Of a stretch of 64,000 bases of DNA, positions 53,249 through 63,291 are shown piece after piece (the stretch's first letter is position 1; each line of letters opens with the position of its first letter). The position numbers and the translations under genes are program-made. This stretch comes from Bisporella sp. PMI_857 (lineage: Eukaryota; Ascomycota; Leotiomycetes; Helotiales; Helotiaceae). The stretch covers positions 124,001 through 188,000 of the forward strand of contig JAJSPD010000033.1 of NCBI GenBank assembly GCA_021307315.1. The letters run 5' to 3'. The notes below the pieces were generated by a model. That model was not told where the DNA came from. It searched no databases and was given only the letters and a program-made list of their open reading frames with translations.

Positions 53249-54310
53249 ATGGACGTCTACATTCATCAAGGCTTTCTTCGCGAAGAACTAGAATCTCGAA
53301 AAAGCTACGCATAGTTCCTAAACGAACTCGGCATCTATCAAACCGAGAAGCCTTATCGGCTTCAATTTGAGTCTCCAGATCCTTCACATAGCACGCACTA
53401 ATATCAAGAACAAAGAAGCCGCCATCTCGATTCACGATCTCCGAAGCTACGCTGAGCCGCTGAGTTACACGCGCAATGGGTTCACAACCATGGAGGTGCA
53501 CAGCGCGTTGACAGCTGAAGACGCTGCTGATGAGCAGAAGATAAAAGCGCTGTATCTGGAAAGTCTGAAGCCCGTTCTTTGTGAGTTTTTCGGGACGCCG
53601 AATGTGGTGATGCTGGAATATGTCGTACGTTCGTTCATCTTAAAGTGCATTTGCGATTTTTGCAAGTCTGAAAACGTGGAGCAGATTGGGAAACGAAAGG
53701 AGTCGTTCTTAATTCCTATAGTGAGGATTATGAAGATAATCAACCGGTTCTAGTGGCGCATGTAGGTCTGTAACCCTGCCTACGTGCTAATAAGCGCCAT
53801 AATGACATGAATTACAGATTGGACTTCTTAGCATATTGTGTCAAGAGCTCGGAGGTTTATAGGAGCGGCCAAGGCAGAGAAGATCCTAAGTAATTACTAC
53901 TAATACGTGCAGTGTGTACCTGCCCCCAATAATACACAAGCATGCTATTAACACTTGCTTCGAAAGCGTGTAGAAACCACTAAAAAGCCCAGTCCGAGAC
54001 TGGCCGCTGGCACTATGCGACCTTTCATCCATCGACCCAGACAAGGATCTAGAGATGGCAGACACGGTCTTCGACGTTAGGGAGTACAAGGTGCAAGGAA
54101 ATTACCAGATTTATCACCGCCCGTAGCATCGCTGGTTCTATCTTAGCGAGCAAAAGACAGCTGAGATAACCATCTTCCGTCGATATGATTCGAACATCGG
54201 TCATGGTTCTGGTACATAGTCGCACATGTGATAGAAAAGCCGAACGACATACTGACTGCAAGAAGGAGTGCCTCACGTCGCGTTCCCGGATCCGAGTGTA
54301 ATATCAATGA
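53249..54310 (+). pseudogene. AsaB/CmcJ-like hydroxylase-desaturase relic
   Basis: The N-terminal half reads YQTEKPYRLQFESPDPSHS (about 53337), then after a frame change INIKNKEAAISIHDLRS-type sequence, YTRNGFTTMEVHSALTAEDA, and KPVLCEFFGTPNVVMLEYVV. The C-terminal half (about 53968-54300) reads KPLKSPVRDWPLALCDLSSI, IYHRP, RWFYLSEQKTAEITIFRRYD and EGVPHVAFPDP. Together they match the fungal family around CmcJ, AsaB and gibberellin GA4 desaturase. A TAG at 53971-53973 stands where Trp is expected (VWKPL), and further stops lie after SYA (53312) and in IYHRP. The middle, with the usual metal-binding histidine, is lost. Families like this act in alkaloid and toxin pathways, but this copy is dead. 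Confidence 0.72.
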
Positions 54311-54600
54311 CCCCACAAAAGGTACGTAAGTGCTCTAAGAATGGTAAAGTTTTTGCCATCAATATGGGTAATTTTTTACGTTGGTATTTGTCCCTATAGC
54401 CAGCTAAAGCTTCCAGCAAGTCTTCCAGGGAATGTACCTCAACGATTTCTGTAAAAGCGTGGGAGTCAACATTCTGGCGAAAGCACTCACTAGCCTGGGA
54501 CCAAATGTCCGGATCTGATAGTTTAGAAGTTGAAGGCTTTCCTGGAATTCCAAGAACTGGGCCATTGGTGCTAAGAGTTGAAAATCAGCAAATAAACGTA
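54300..54600 (-). pseudogene. Fungal STAND/NLR N-terminal domain fragment
   Basis: The minus strand reads GKPSTSKLSDPDIWSQASEC, FRQNVDSHAFTEIVEVHSLE, DLLEALAGYRDKYQRKK and LPFLEHLRTFCGVIDITLGS. This fits the alpha-helical N-terminal domain found before NACHT or NB-ARC in fungal STAND proteins (SLDDLLxAxxxY pattern, then HYGxVIDVL-like). The NTPase does not follow; the pseudogene on the opposite strand begins instead. A relic of a second NLR gene near the intact one. Confidence 0.5.
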
Positions 54601-56358
54601 CATGGTACAGTACTATGTTATAGCTGACCTCGATGAAGACATCGAGCTTTCCGTCTCGGACCTTTCACAACTCCCAGACTTCTCCAACTTTCCTAGGCCA
54701 TTGTTACTAACTATTTCACAAATTTATTGCACATAAAAAATGACTTGAATCTGAAAGCAAGTTAAATACAATCGATAGGAGCAGTTATAGAAATTCGGAA
54801 GTTTACAAGAATAGAAAAATGTAGGTTCTTAGGCAGCATTAGATGTTCTGAGAGGGTTATTCAAGGATGACTATCATTTGCATACACCGGGTAGTAGAGG
54901 GAAGCGTTCATACCAGAGTGCCTCGGTGGGCATCTGAATGCGCATATTCGCGCCACGAGAGTAAGCCGTTGCATTGTTTTGAGCTCAGAGTGAACAAATG
55001 TGCTGCTGCTATTACCATCTCTGCTTTTACTGATATGAGGCAGCTGTGTACCCTCCAAACCGTGGAGGCGTCTTCGGTCTTTGCCAATTCCGTAATGGGG
55101 CACATCTAGGCTGCGTATATTACTATGATATCGGGCTAGCCCGTTGCCCTCCAGTGCTTCTATAAGTATAATTAGGTTTGCCCAATGCTATCTGTCACTC
55201 ATAAGAATAATTCTACCTGAGGCAGCATTGCGTCTCCGTCTGGTGCTCCCGCGCGCTCTCTCTCTCGCTCTCTCTTTCTCTCTCGCAGCCACATCCGCCA
55301 AACATCCAATCCAGGGACAGCGTCTATCATTTGGTGGCTCGCCAATCAAGTATCTCGTTCTCCTATTTGTACAACAAAACAACCATTTAGCGCAATATCC
55401 GTCTATTATCAGAGCCGGTATTCATGCATCTACACTCCGGAGACGCTGGGCTACATCCTTCTTCCGTTCCTTGTCTTTTTAATCGTGACACGATACCGAC
55501 ATGTAGAGAAAAATAGATCCATACTTCCTTTTGCCTCGAGCTTGAAGGCAGCTAGCGCCGCTGTAATGAGCAATCCCAGGAACAGATATCAGGCTGCTGT
55601 CAATAATATATCATACTTGGTAGATCATAAGCCTGTGGAGGGCGTAAACGCACACACACATACGAGAATCCATGAGGTCGACTTTATTACCCCGGCAACA
55701 GTGATCAATATGGACAGATCGTTAATAGATCAAAAGTGGCCTAAGTCGAAATTGGAATAAATGGATTCTAAGGATAATGTTTTCAATTTAGGATTCACAT
55801 TTATTATTCTTTTTAATTCAGAGGCAGCGAATTTGAAATTCAAAATTACGCTAGACGGCGAGTTGCACTCGAATTCAATAGGAACACTATGGTTTAAGTC
55901 GCTTCAACCAAGCTTTGAGATCTTTAGGCCTTATATATGGCATCTTGGTCGGATATTCAAAGTATGGAGGCTATATAGTAATACCAATGGTGCTTTCATA
56001 CAACCTTAGAAAAGCTATCTACTTATATAGGACCTTCGTGGGTTGAATCATGAATCGCAGCCATGATCCATGATCCATCACATGATCCCTTGTCCCAGGG
56101 TTCTCTGTGTAGCGAACTTACGGAGCCTCAGGCCGCTAAGGCATATGCTTGTTACCTGCACGTAACACTTCGGCGCCATTTCGGAGGCAGCCAAGTGCCG
56201 AAAGCTTAAGTCCGCGATAATAAAGCGTTTACCGTACAGGGGTTAGGATTAAAGATGGCGGTCCAATACCCATAAATGAAATCAATGTAATCGTCCTCAC
56301 GCTTGCCCTTCATCGGTGCAACAACAAGCCAACCTTTATTAAACCACTCTATCTTCCA
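54601..56358. other. Intergenic with an unassigned open frame
   Basis: No gene recognised with certainty. A plus-strand frame from about 55425 to 56009 reads through one TAA (55758-55760). It has a hydrophobic segment (LGYILLPFLVFLIVTRY) and RYQAAVNNISYLVDHKPVEG after it, then FKITLDGELHSNSIGTLWF. It could be a membrane-anchored protein relic, family unknown. A CT-rich microsatellite lies at 55253-55287. 54861-55109 has overlapping frames on both strands without recognised content. Confidence 0.35.
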
Positions 56359-57241
56359 ATGACGAATATCAGAGAAACCGAGCCAATAGTAGCTGGCAAA
56401 GGTTGCCTCATTCGCGTCTTCATCGATGAGGATAAGAAGAAGAGTGGTACACCGGGCAGCCATTGGACCGAAGTGAGCTACGACGGGGAACCCGACTCGC
56501 TCTTCGAGGTGCCGAACCATTGGCACAAATACCACGACGAGTACTGGACCGTCCTCGACGGGAAATTCGAGGCGGTGATCAACGGCAAGAGCAGGATATT
56601 TCAACCCAGCGACGGCGAGGTCCATATTCCGAGAAGACAGGTCCACGGAATCAAAGCCATCAAGGGCATCAGGTCTACTTTGAAAGAGTCCACCAACCCC
56701 AGTGGAGAATTCAAGGAAGCGTAAGTTTAAATCTCCGCGTTTGCCCCTCCCCCGAGTCTCGATCCTCTTCCTTTTTTTTTTTGGTGTTGTTGCGCCAAAA
56801 AGGGCAGAACAGGAACATACAGTTCAGATACTAATAATTTCATACAACCTCCAGATTTCTCCGAGACCTCAACCAAAACGGAAATCCTGGCTTCTGGTTG
56901 GCGATGAGAGTATTTTACGACGGCGATACCTATCCTATAGTAGGAACCCCCTTTAGAATTGTCGATCAGGCCGTAAGTCTACCATATCACTTCGCCTTCA
57001 CCATCCCTTGCACCAACAGTCGTTCTCGCAAGAATACTCACGAGTACTTAGTTTGTGACGGTCCTGGGCTTTATAGGGAAGTTTCTGGCGCCCGCCCCAG
57101 CTTCCAATATCTCTTCCGTAGCACCTCATTGAACAAAGTCTTCGGAGGAGCACGTAGTATCTATCCTACTTGGGGAGTTTTCTGTTTCAATAAGGAATTA
57201 GTAATAGGTTTTCAGCCAAACATGGAGTTGTCGGTTAGATA
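56359..57241 (+). CDS. Cupin-domain protein, C-terminus uncertain
   Basis: Exon 56359-56720 joins in phase to 56855-56972 (134-base intron with branch ACTAATA). Cupin motif 1 is visible as HWHKYHDEYWTVLDG and motif 2 as GEVHIPRRQVHGIK, enough for a metal site. After the intron comes FLRDLNQNGNPGFWLAMRVF with YDGDTYPIVG, matching related fungal cupins. The usual third exon is not found: either the frame runs on to a stop at 57239-57241, or it splices at 56973 (GTAAGT) to sequence now lost. The LTR at 57244 begins just after, so the gene end may have been removed. Probably a small oxygenase-like or sugar-binding cupin; the substrate is unknown. Confidence 0.65.
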
Positions 57242-57243
57242 GC

Positions 57244-57429
57244 TGTTGGAATGCATGTGCATAGCTCACGCGATCCGGTGGATCGCGGGAATTGTGGGTC
57301 TTCTATCACCTATATATTTATCTGGCAATAGGTGGTAACTTAGAACAACAATCAACGAATACCAGAACCACACCAGCAAGAGCATAGTCAATAGCTACCC
57401 GCCTTTTGCTACGTGGTAGGATTCCGACC
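57244..57429 (+). repeat. LTR, family A, damaged 3-prime end
   Basis: Starts TGTTGGAATGCATGTGC and ends TAGGATTCCGAC, lacking the final A, where it abuts the family-C LTR at 57430. No target duplication remains, which fits disruption at its right end. Confidence 0.85.
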
Positions 57430-57900
57430 GTAACAGCCAAGATCAGTCAAACCAGTTCCAGACCCCGGATATGGAATAAAAGTCCTTACGGTAGAGATTA
57501 AGGTTTTCAGCTGCAGTACCTCCAGGGCTGCAAACGAAATAACCAGCCCATAACTAGCCGCAGGCTTGCCGCTACAGCAGCCACAGGCTTGCAGCCACTA
57601 CAAGAGCGGGGACCTAGAATGTCGTGGGCTTCAGTTGTTGAAGTACTTTCGGAGATATTCAAATCACAAGCAAATCACAAGCTTGGTGGCTGTAAAGAAA
57701 GAATACAACACAGCCGAGGGGCAGAAGACATAAAAAGAAGCTAGAATTCCTTGAAGGAGGGCGATCTTGAGTCTTTCATAGATTCAAAGACCTACATCTC
57801 ATATCAATACAATACTATTACATTTGGATTGCTCACCACGTGCTTCTATAACATACGTGTCACCTGCTATATTGCAACCTGCTGCCATCTATTTGTTACA
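57430..57900 (+). repeat. LTR, family C, with a piece of pogo sequence
   Basis: From GTAACAGCCAAGATCAG to CATCTATTTGTTACA. The right 330 bases match the reverse of 32148-32535. About 45 bases at 57520-57565 (CAGGGCTGCAAACG) also match transposase sequence flanking that LTR, so this copy descends from a pogo-plus-LTR arrangement like the one at 32 kb. Confidence 0.7.
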
Positions 57901-58083
57901 CCAACAGTAAAAAACCCGCTTTTTAATCACAACGTCAATCTGCTGCTTATCTCCTAGCATTTCAACAATTCGATCTTGATCGTTTTGCTTTTTTTCCGGG
58001 GGCAACATAATTTGAATATTTTGTAAGTCTGGTTCTTTACTGGTAGATATATCTGCTGAAAGAGATATTCCGTATTTCTTTAA
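57901..58083 (-). other. Unidentified coding remnant between two LTRs
   Basis: The minus strand is open from the family-A LTR to the family-C LTR: LKKYGISLSADISTSKEPDL, QNIQIMLPPEKKQND, RIVEMLGDKQQIDVVIKK. It may be retrotransposon gag or a host gene relic. No family was recognised. Confidence 0.35.
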
Positions 58084-58257
58084 TGTAGGAATACCTACCA
58101 CGTAGCAAAAGGCGTAGTAGCTATTGACTACGCTCTTGCTGGTGTGGTTCTGGTATTCGTTGATTGTTGTTCTAAGCTACGGCCTAATGCCAGGTAGGTA
58201 TATAGGTGATAGAAGACCCACAATTCCCGCGATCCCCACTGTACATGTATTCCAGCA
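58084..58257 (-). repeat. Solo LTR, family A, with near-exact duplication TTTAA/TTTAC
   Basis: Starts TGTAGGAATACCTACC and ends ATTCCAGCA, 174 bases, flanked by TTTAA (58079-58083) and TTTAC (58258-58262). Orientation as at 13713 and 61507. Confidence 0.88.
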
Positions 58258-58639
58258 TTTACTTTGTGAGAAAAGATGCTTTACAGAAGTCGTGGACATA
58301 AGCTACTCCAGTATATTTAAAGAGGTATAGTGTCGAATCAGGAACTATAGTTTGCCACTTACTCTCCTTACGCGGCTCCTAAGGGCTGAGTCGTCATCAT
58401 TCGTAATGACTTACGCACCCCTCTTGCATATAAGAGGAGCTTGCTTCCTGTATGTAGAAAACTTCAGAGATCAATCAATCGTTCATTGCATTACTTTGTG
58501 AACTTCCTGAATCGATATATAGCTTGAGAATATTGCTATATTAGAAAAAGCGAGCAGAAAAAAAAACGTTTCTGTCATACGCTACGCTGCGAAGCCTTAT
58601 AACTGTTGTTGAGAATTTTCTAGACGGAGACAGTACTGA
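58258..58639. other. Intergenic, no gene recognised
   Basis: About 380 bases ahead of the ankyrin relic, without a recognised frame. Confidence 0.4.
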
Positions 58640-59823
58640 ATCAAATTTAACGGATGGGTTGCGGACGCCACTTTCCTGGGCGGCAGTAGTCAAACGCCTG
58701 CCTTAAAAGGTGCTACACTTGAGTCGAAGAATGAGAATAGTCGGACACCACGTTTGTGGGCTGCTAGAACTAGTCATAAGACTATTGTGGTACTTCTGCT
58801 TGCCAAAGCTGCTGTGCTTGAGAAGAATGAAAATGAAATCAGAGACCGGAAGCTGCTGTCGCAAGCTGCATAGGAACGGCTGCTGCCTGTAAAAGGGAAC
58901 AAGGTCAAGTGGGAAAAAAATGATAAACAGGGTAGATGCCGCCAGCTCGAGATCAAGAATAAGTTTAGTCGGACGCCGCTGTGGCACGCTGCTTGGTATA
59001 GGCACAAAGCTGTAGTGAAGCTTCTACTTAACAATAGCGCTGAGTTAGAGACCAAGAGCGAGTCTGGTCGGACACCGCTGTTGTGTGCTGCTGAAAAAAG
59101 GCACGAGACTGTAGTAAAGCTTTTGCTTGACAATGGCGCTGTTGGAATGCATGTACATAGCTTCACGCGTTCCATCGGATCGCGGGGATTGTGGGTCTTC
59201 TATCACCTATATATCTACCTGGCATTAGGTCGTAGCTTAGAAGGAATCAACGAATACCAGAACCGCACCAGCAAGAGCGTAGTCACAGCTACTACGCCTT
59301 TTGTTACGTGGTAGGTATTCCGACAGGCGCCGAGCTAAAAACCAAGAGCAAGTCTGGTCAGACGCCGCTGTACTATGCTGCTAAGAAGAGGCACGCGGCT
59401 GTTATAAAGTTATTGCTTGACAAAGGTATCGAGCTACCAAATTCTGGACTGACACTGCTGCTGTGTGCTGTTTGGAAAGGGCACAAGGCTGTAGTGAGGC
59501 TTTTACTTGACGATGGCGCTGAGCTTGAGACCAAGTATAAATCTGGTTGGACGCCGCTGTAGTATGCTGCTGTAAATGGACACAAGGCTGTACTGAAACT
59601 TCTACTTGACAAAGATGCTGAGCCAAAGACCAAGAGCGAGTCTGGCTGGACACTGCTTTACTATGCTTCTTGGTATGGACACGCGGCTGTAGTGAGGATT
59701 CTGCTTGACAAAGTCGCAAAGCTAGAGACCAAGGATGTGCTTGGTCGGACGCCGCTGTTGTATGCTGCTAAGAAGGGAAACGCGGCCGTAGTGAAGCTTT
59801 GTTTGACAAAAGCTCCGAACTAA
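58640..59823 (+). pseudogene. Ankyrin-repeat relic split by a solo LTR
   Basis: The plus strand carries at least eight ankyrin units in several frames: SRTPRLWAARTSHKTIVVLL, LLNNSAELETKSESGRTPLL, LKTKSKSGQTPLYYAAKKRH, LETKYKSGWTPL (TAG after), SGWTLLYYASWYGHAAVVRI and LGRTPLLYAAKKGNAAVVKL. The LTR at 59140-59325 interrupts a unit; with it removed, LLLDNGAELKTKSKSG reads straight across. Stops and shifts (58708-58990) make the whole a pseudogene. It is the C-terminal repeat part of an NLR-like gene of a different ankyrin type from the one at 48-52 kb. Confidence 0.85.
59140..59325 (+). repeat. Solo LTR, family A, with exact target duplication GGCGC
   Basis: Starts TGTTGGAATGCATGTACATA and ends TATTCCGACA, 186 bases. 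GGCGC lies on both sides (59135-59139, 59326-59330). This is the clearest intact copy of the family. Confidence 0.95.
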
Positions 59824-60000
59824 CAACTATTTGGTCACGCACCACAGTACGCTAAAACAGCGGGACATTCATCGCTTCCTCCACGCAATCTCCTTACTTC
59901 ATTCTTTCAAACGACATCGATCTACAGCGTGGACTTTTCGCTTTCGTTTTCGTTTTCGTGAAGCGCACGCTTGCACAACGATACACACAGCATCGCAATC

Positions 60001-62285
60001 ATGCCCGCTACCAGCCGCATTTGGCAACTCGCCTTTGGCTTCATTGGAACGATCGTGCTCGCTATCTGGCTTCGTGTCGACGTCCATGAAAACGCGTATC
60101 TTCCGCGATCCATTGATCTTTTGACGATCGAGACTCATGATCTCTCCAACCTTCTAATAAACAGCACCATCACAAGTATTCAACTTGTCCAGGAGTATCT
60201 CCGGCGCGTAGAGCTTGACAACATCCATGGTTTACAACTGCGCACTGTTCTCAACCTCTCGCCGCTTGAGAATATCATCACGACCGCAAACATGCTGGAT
60301 CAGGAGCGCCTCAATGGGCGGGTTCGCAGCTCTTTGCATGGACTGCCGGTTTTCGTAAAGGCAGGGAAACGTTTGATGCCCTCAAACTAATACACTTTGT
60401 GCTAATATTCGCTCGTTTAAGGACAATATGGCCACAAATTCAAGCTTTGGATTGACGACTACCTTTGGTGCATATGCATTTCAAAATGCGACAATTCCAT
60501 ATGATGCGTTCATTGTCAAGAAAATGTGTGAGGCTGGATTGATAATCTTGGGTAAAACAAATTTGGCGGTAAAATTCACATTAGTTTAATGTGTGATATT
60601 CGACGTCTAACCTCTAACAGGAGCTTGGCGGTTTCAAGTATGGAAGTCCATCAACTTTTGAGTTGCAAATTCCCCTGGTTTTAAGCTTACATTCCAAGGC
60701 ATGAAGGTCTCAGCCCAGGATGGTCAGCACTTGGGGGTGAGACTATCTCTCCCTATGACAACAAGGTACGTGGGAAAGCAGTCAGTGGTCGTCTAAATGG
60801 CTGAATTTAACGCAATGAAAGCAACCATGCGGCTCATCCAGCGGTTCAGCTGTTGCCGTAGCATCAGGTTTTGCCCCACTTGCTCTCGGAACAGAAGCTT
60901 CTGGGTCCTTGAGCTGCCCAGCATCATTCACTTCCTTGTACACTTTGCGTCCGTCCACGGGACTCTTTTCACGTGGTGGCATATTACCAATATCAAGTAC
61001 TTTCGACACGCCTGGAATCTTTGCTAGAAGTCCTTGGGAAATCGCCAGTCTCATGTTAATCACCACCGGTGTTGATCCAGAAGACCCAGCAACAGACGAC
61101 TTCACGCAGACAAATTTCACTAGCGGTATTTTCCGCCTCATGGAAAGATATTAGAATTGGGTTTGCAGATAGGAAGTGGTATTGGGAGCCGCTCAATTCC
61201 GAAAATAAGAAACCTGAAGAAAATGTCTGTGTTATAGCATCAAGTTTTCAAGTGCGATGCTTACCTAGATAAATGATGTCGCTGGCATTCGATGTTGCTG
61301 CGAAAATGAAGGCTCTAGGAGCTAAGATTGTCAAAGACGTACCATTCCCTGGGTTCAGCCGAGTCGCGGAGTCAGTCTCTATCAATTTATTGGGAGATAA
61401 TCCGTAAGTGAGACAGTTATTTCTAGTACTAAGGCCACAAAAGCTTATCATGCCTACATCTACATACTCTAATCAGCAGCAACATAGGTTATGAAATGAA
61501 GAAAGCTGTCGGAATACCTACCACGTAGCAAAGGCATAGTAGCTGTGACTACGCTCTTGTTGGTGCGGTTCTGGTATTCGTTGATTCCTTCTAAGCTACA
61601 GCCTATTGCCAGGTAGATATATAGGTGGTAGAAGACCCACAATCCTCGCGATGTGGAACGCGTGAAGCTATGTACATGCATCCCAACAAAACATTCTCAG
61701 AATACTTCCCTACAATGATAGGAACCCCTGTCAAAGATCTAGCAGAATTAGTCGCGTTCAATCACTCTCATGAAAAACTCGCATTTGCTGAAGGTAGAGT
61801 TGTTTATTGTAATAACAGCATATGAGCTCATCACCATGTAGGGTTTTATGGCCAGGATTTCCTCAAGACAGCTCTAGCATCAGACACACAGAGCTCGAGT
61901 ACCAGGCGTTGTTAGTACAAGCTCAAGATAAGGCTGTCTTACGAGGAATCGAGCATGCTTTGGAAACAAACAACCTCGATTTTCTTCTCACTCCAGCCCG
62001 GAGTTATATGAGCATATACTCTACATGTGCTAGTAAGTTGATCACCCACACTTCTACTCATGTCTCACCTCCGTAGAATCACCAGTTGGAACAATCCCGT
62101 TAGGAAAGTATCTAAGTGGAAAACCATTTGGACTTGGATTAGTCGGTCGCAGATTCGAGGATAAGAAAATGTTACAAATGATGGATCTGTACGAGAAAAC
62201 TTTTCACCCGAGAATTATTCCTGAGAGAATGCGTTGGAAAAGATATGATATGCTTCTTCCAGCGCGTTATCGTGGTTACTTCTGA
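60001..62285 (+). pseudogene. Amidase-signature enzyme, broken
   Basis: The ATG at 60001 starts MPATSRIWQLAFGFIGTIVL, one membrane anchor. Amidase motifs follow: SLHGLPVFVK (catalytic Lys), MATNSSFGLTTTFGAYAFQN, LIILGKTNLA, then GSSSGSAVAVASGFAPLALG and TEASGSLSCPASFTSLYTLR (Ser-Ser of the triad). The tail is YMSIYSTCA and PVGTIPLGKYLSGKPFGLGL to 62285. Defects: a GC where a GT donor is expected after 60360, stops and shifts around 60690-60820 and 61153, a shift near 61880, and a solo LTR at 61507-61688. Amidases hydrolyse amides in nitrogen use or detoxification; this one is lost. Confidence 0.85.
61507..61688 (-). repeat. Solo LTR, family A, inside the amidase relic
   Basis: Starts TGTCGGAATACCTACCACG and ends GCATCCCAACA, 182 bases. 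Flanks AAAGC and AAACA agree in three of five positions. Amidase sequence continues on both sides (NIGYEMKKA, then KTFSEYFPTMIGTP). Confidence 0.9.
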
Positions 62286-62468
62286 AATTGGTGGATCCAT
62301 CAAAAGTGCCGTTTCTGAACTCTAGTTGTAAAGAGTGAGGTGAAACCTTAATCAAGCTCAATGATGATGGCTGGCAGGTCTGTTAATTGTTTTTAGTATC
62401 CGTCTGCGATATACAGGTTTCAAAATGGATGACACACAAGGTGCAAAATTTGAACGGATATCATTAGT

Positions 62469-62798
62469 GAGGTACCACTCTACTTGTAGAAACGCCGCGT
62501 ACTTGTTACTTGGCTGCCGGTAAGTGGAATGTGGTAAAGTTTGTTCTTGATTGTTGCTACTATTGCTTGTTTGTTTGTTTGTGTTGGTATGTAAGGTCCT
62601 GAGTCAATAAGGGAGTCAATGGGGGGGGGGGGGGGGGGGTGAATGGAAGAGTGAATAAAGGATTCGGTCACATCCACCTGTGGCATATAAAAGAACGCTT
62701 TGTAGTAGCAGCAACAATCAGACACAATTATACCACATTCCACTTACCAGCAACTACGTAACAAGTACGCGGCGTTGTTACAAGTGGAGTGGTGCCTC
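62469..62798. mobile_element. MITE with about 90-base inverted repeats and a G19 tract
   Basis: The left arm (GAGGTACCACTCTACTTGTA, AACGCCGCGTACTTGTTAC, GGTAAGTGGAATGTGG) returns inverted at the right (from 62798). The loop contains nineteen G (62621-62639). It is flanked by TTAGT-like sequence on both sides, so a TA target is possible. Confidence 0.8.
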
Positions 62799-63052
62799 AA
62801 TTAGTATTACGCCGATATTTTGATCTGCAAATTCACCTGATTTGAATCCTATTAAGACTATTTGAAACATAATGAAAGATTATATTCAAGAAAAGTACCC
62901 AGACTATCATCGTTCCTATAAAAAGCTAAAGGAAGCTGTCAATGAAGCGTGGGAGTTAATTACACAGGCTACTACAGAGGTATACAAGACTTGATCAAGG
63001 AAATGAGTGAACGATCTATTGCAGTGATTTTAGCGGAAAGAGAGTGATTCCA
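62799..63052 (+). mobile_element. Tc1/mariner (DDE_3) transposase C-terminal remnant
   Basis: Reads SANSPDLNPIKTI, then TGA at the usual Trp, then NIMKDYIQEKYPDYHRSYKK and LKEAVNEAWELITQATTE; after a frame change, IQDLIKEMSERSIAVIL. The SPDLNPIE-W pattern is the last catalytic block of Tc1-type transposases. The upstream catalytic part is absent; the MITE lies at the break. Confidence 0.8.
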
Positions 63053-63114
63053 GAGGAAGGAGGCCTTACAAAATACTAGCAAAAAATGAAAAACGCTTGC
63101 CAACTGTTGGAATG

Positions 63115-63291
63115 CATGTACATTACTTCACGCGATCTATCGGATCGCGGGAATTGTGGGTCTCCTATCACATATATATCTACCTGGCAATAGGCCGTAG
63201 CTTAGAATGAATCAACGAATACCAGAACCACACCAGCAAGGGTGTAGTCAACAGCTACTACGCCTTTTGCTACGTGGTAGGTATTCCGACA
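63115..63291 (+). repeat. Solo LTR, family A
   Basis: Starts TGTTGGAATGCATGTACAT and ends GTATTCCGACA, 177 bases. Flanks CCAAC and ACAAG do not match, so the duplication is lost or the insertion recombined. Confidence 0.9.

Noticed and set aside
55253..55287. CT-rich run as a regulatory element
   Set aside because: Looks like a plain microsatellite with no gene start close behind it.
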